This document shows, one piece after another, positions 5,982 to 7,150 of a stretch of DNA of 7,150 nt. Origin of the DNA: Actinomycetota bacterium. Its GTDB lineage: Bacteria > Actinomycetota > Humimicrobiia > Humimicrobiales > Humimicrobiaceae. The position numbers and the translations under genes are program-made. The DNA lies in contig JAMCQQ010000443.1 in assembly GCA_023379515.1 (NCBI GenBank), positions 1 through 7,150 of the forward strand, read 5' to 3'. Every line of letters starts with the position of its first letter. Position 1 is the first letter of the stretch. The notes under the pieces are model-generated. The model searched no databases, was not told the origin of the DNA, and was given only the letters and a program-made list of their open reading frames with translations.

Positions 5982-6008
5982 TTTCTCAATAATGCTATTC
6001 CCGGATCA

Positions 6009-6067
6009 TTAAAGGATGGTTAAAGGAAAATTAAAATATTTTAATCTCGGGTTAATTTATCTTTAAT
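6009..6067. promoter_or_regulatory. Six phased TTAA boxes upstream of htrA
   Basis: TTAA(A/T) begins at 6009, 6020, 6031, 6041, 6052 and 6063, with spacings of 11, 11, 10, 11 and 11 bp, so all face the same side of the helix. Tandem direct repeats of this period are the usual binding form of OmpR-family regulators, one of which is encoded next door. The array ends just above the -35 position of the htrA promoter candidate, consistent with activation. Base composition alone would give about one or two TTAA in this length. Confidence 0.5.
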
Positions 6068-6087
6068 ATAGATATCTTATATTTAAG

Positions 6088-6113
6088 AAGACCCCTCTAT
6101 CGAGGGGTCTTTT
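6088..6113 (+). terminator. Terminator-like hairpin with no upstream gene
   Basis: AAGACCCCTC (6088-6097) and GAGGGGTCTT (6102-6111) form a perfect 10-bp, GC-rich stem with loop TATC, followed by TTT then G on the plus strand. It has the shape of an intrinsic terminator, but no plus-strand gene ends here. It may end a short RNA, act as an attenuator of the regulator transcript, or insulate the two divergent promoters. Confidence 0.55.
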
Positions 6114-6243
6114 GTAGATCGTAGGTTTCTCTACTTTTTATGGAGGGAGTGAAAACAAAAATTTCTAAATTTTAAAGAACTTGTTAAACTAATACCATGA
6201 ATCAAAAATATTTATTAACTGTCAAGATAATAATATTAATTTA

Positions 6244-6279
6244 TTAAAATGAAATTAAAGCTAGATTAATTTTTTTTAA
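6244..6279. promoter_or_regulatory. Second phased TTAA array, upstream of the response regulator
   Basis: TTAA begins at 6244, 6255, 6266 and 6276 (spacings 11, 11, 10), ending 38 bp before the regulator ATG. It uses the same box as the htrA side, consistent with autoregulation. The region is very AT-rich, so this array is less secure than the first. Confidence 0.35.
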
Positions 6280-6283
6280 TCTA
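6262..6283. repeat. 8-bp inverted repeat TAGATTAA/TTAATCTA
   Basis: 6262-6269 and 6276-6283 are perfect reverse complements around six T. It could be a weak hairpin in the leader of the response regulator, or a dyad operator overlapping the phased boxes. Confidence 0.4.
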
Positions 6284-6305
6284 ATTATATTAATTATGTA
6301 AATTT

Positions 6306-6310
6306 GGGGG
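6306..6310 (+). promoter_or_regulatory. Atypical G-run ribosome binding site of the response regulator
   Basis: GGGGG lies 7 nt before ATG 6318. It can pair with the anti-Shine-Dalgarno only through a G-U wobble, so it is weaker than the GGAGG form at 440. Confidence 0.45.
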
Positions 6311-6317
6311 TTGCCTT

Positions 6318-7037
6318 ATGAGAATTTTGGTTGTTGAGGATGAATTATCTCTTCTCAAAATTATTTCAAAGAGGCTTAAAGAAGAAGGTTATTCTGTGGA
6401 TACGGCTAAAGATGGTAAAGAAGGACTATACCTTGCCGAAACCGTAAATTACGATTGCATTATTCTTGACATAATGATACCGATAATAGACGGTGTTTCA
6501 CTCTTAAAAAAGCTTAGAGCAGAGAGAGTAAAAGTTCCTGTTTTGTTCCTGACAGCCAGGGATTCAATTATCGATAAGGTAGAAGGACTGGACTCGGGCG
6601 CAGATGATTATCTTGTTAAACCATTTTCCTTTGATGAATTATCAGCCAGAGTCAGGGCCCTTTTGCGAAGACAAACAGATAACAAGGATAATTTTTTGAA
6701 GCTGGGAGATCTAACAATTAATTTGATTACACATGAAGTATTTAAGGGCGAAACGTCCGTTCAATTGACTTCAAAAGAATATGCAATATTGGAATATTTA
6801 TTACGAAATAAAAATCGAATTTTAACAAAATCACAAATTGCGGAACATGTATGGAACTATGATTTTGATTACAGCTCTAATATAGTCGAAGTTTATATAC
6901 GATATTTAAGAAGAAAAATTGACAATAACCCTAAAACCAAGTTAATTCATACTGTGCGGGGTACAGGATATATAATAAAGGAGAAGAAAGAAAACCAGGA
7001 AAAATTGATCGAAAGACGGAAATTGATTCAAAAATGA
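6318..7037 (+). CDS. OmpR/PhoB-family DNA-binding response regulator (CssR-like context)
   Basis: This is the transcription factor of a two-component system. The 239-residue product has a receiver domain (1-118) with acidic pocket E7/D8, phosphoacceptor D51 in IILDIMIP, switch T79 in LFLTAR and K101 in VKPF. A winged-helix DNA-binding domain follows (about 125-222), with LTSKEYAILEYLL (150-162), the recognition region NIVEVYIRYLRRKI (188-201) and the wing VRGTGY (213-218). The C-terminal tail KEKKENQEKLIERRKLIQK is longer and more charged than usual, apparently from extension up to the kinase start. The stop TGA overlaps the next gene's ATG in ATGA, so regulator and kinase are translationally coupled. 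Divergence from htrA, with phased boxes before both genes, suggests an envelope-stress regulator of the CssR kind. The family is certain; the target is inferred. Confidence 0.96.
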   Translation: MRILVVEDELSLLKIISKRLKEEGYSVDTAKDGKEGLYLAETVNYDCIILDIMIPIIDGVSLLKKLRAERVKVPVLFLTARDSIIDKVEGLDSGADDYLVKPFSFDELSARVRALLRRQTDNKDNFLKLGDLTINLITHEVFKGETSVQLTSKEYAILEYLLRNKNRILTKSQIAEHVWNYDFDYSSNIVEVYIRYLRRKIDNNPKTKLIHTVRGTGYIIKEKKENQEKLIERRKLIQK

Positions 7038-7150
7038 GTATAAAATTTAAAATTTCATTATGGTTTTCATCAATGCTTCTGATAATACTCTGTTTTTTTA
7101 GTTTTATGGTTTATTTTATAATGTCGCAAGTATTATACACAGATGCTATC
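7034..7150 (+). CDS. Sensor histidine kinase, N-terminal start (3' truncated by window)
   Basis: ATG 7034 overlaps the regulator stop by four bases (ATGA) and opens a frame that runs to the window edge, giving 39 residues. The start MSIKFKISLWFSSMLLIILCF has basic residues, then a hydrophobic membrane helix about 8-30, and exits into an apparent external region (SQVLYTDAI). This is the usual beginning of a two-helix OmpR-partner sensor kinase. No kinase motif is visible yet; the call rests on position, coupling and the membrane start. It is the expected partner of the upstream regulator. Confidence 0.85.
   Translation, partial: MSIKFKISLWFSSMLLIILCFFSFMVYFIMSQVLYTDAI

Larger units (their letters stand above)
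5930..6317. other. Divergent control region between htrA and the response regulator
   Basis: This 388-bp gap has no supported gene. It holds the htrA ribosome site and -10 candidate, the phased TTAA boxes, an orphan terminator-like hairpin, a second TTAA array with a small inverted repeat, and the regulator's ribosome site. The part 6114-6235 shows only a GGAGGG stretch (6142-6147) before an 8-11 codon open frame, which I do not regard as a gene. Confidence 0.6.

Noticed and set aside
5691..6023. Plus-strand hydrophobic open frame with a poly-Leu run
   Set aside because: It is the complement of the htrA tail repeat and Lys-rich stretch; the apparent membrane protein is an artefact of the triplet repeat.
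6140..6175. GGAGGG followed by an 8-11 codon open frame
   Set aside because: Too short and wrongly spaced from the start codon; no sign of a real peptide.

Overview
The window is an AT-rich bacterial chromosome segment (about one third G+C by eye) with tightly packed, ordinary housekeeping and stress genes. I see no phage, IS, CRISPR, tRNA or rRNA. AT-rich codon use, a lipoprotein-type metal-binding protein and a membrane-anchored HtrA with a cytoplasmic N-terminus fit a low-GC, monoderm-like bacterium. The lineage cannot be fixed from this sequence. A Zur-like palindrome of the kind described in actinobacteria, together with the low GC, leaves an uncultivated low-GC actinobacterial lineage as one weak possibility beside Firmicutes-like groups.

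Layout. Bases 1-329 hold the C-terminal ATPase part of a sensor histidine kinase. A regulatory gap with 11-bp-phased TTTACA/TTCACA hexamers precedes a small secreted glycine-rich beta protein (451-1005). A two-way terminator separates it from msrB (minus, 1130-1495). A divergent control region (1496-1737) carries a probable msrB promoter and a 7-1-7 palindrome resembling a Zur/Fur box. A three-gene metal ABC importer follows (binding lipoprotein, ATPase, permease; 1738-4463), ending in a strong terminator. A convergent htrA-type protease (minus) ends at 4631 and most likely starts at ATG 5929. A 388-bp divergent region separates it from an OmpR/PhoB-type response regulator (6318-7037), whose stop overlaps the start of its partner histidine kinase (7034 to the window edge).

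How the genes fit together. The right part has the layout of the Bacillus CssRS/htrB envelope-stress module: a two-component system divergent from a membrane-anchored HtrA protease. The gap between them carries two arrays of TTAA boxes at about 11-bp spacing, one in front of each gene, as expected if the regulator controls both htrA and itself. The middle supplies zinc or manganese uptake, probably under metal repression, next to a methionine-sulfoxide repair enzyme. The left part is a second two-component kinase with phased PhoB/PhoP-like boxes before the secreted protein. The common theme is envelope and oxidative/metal stress. The least ordinary items are the phased box arrays, an orphan terminator-like hairpin between htrA and the regulator, an exact 22-bp repeat shared by the importer leader and its own coding sequence, the G8 tract, and the uncharacterised secreted protein.
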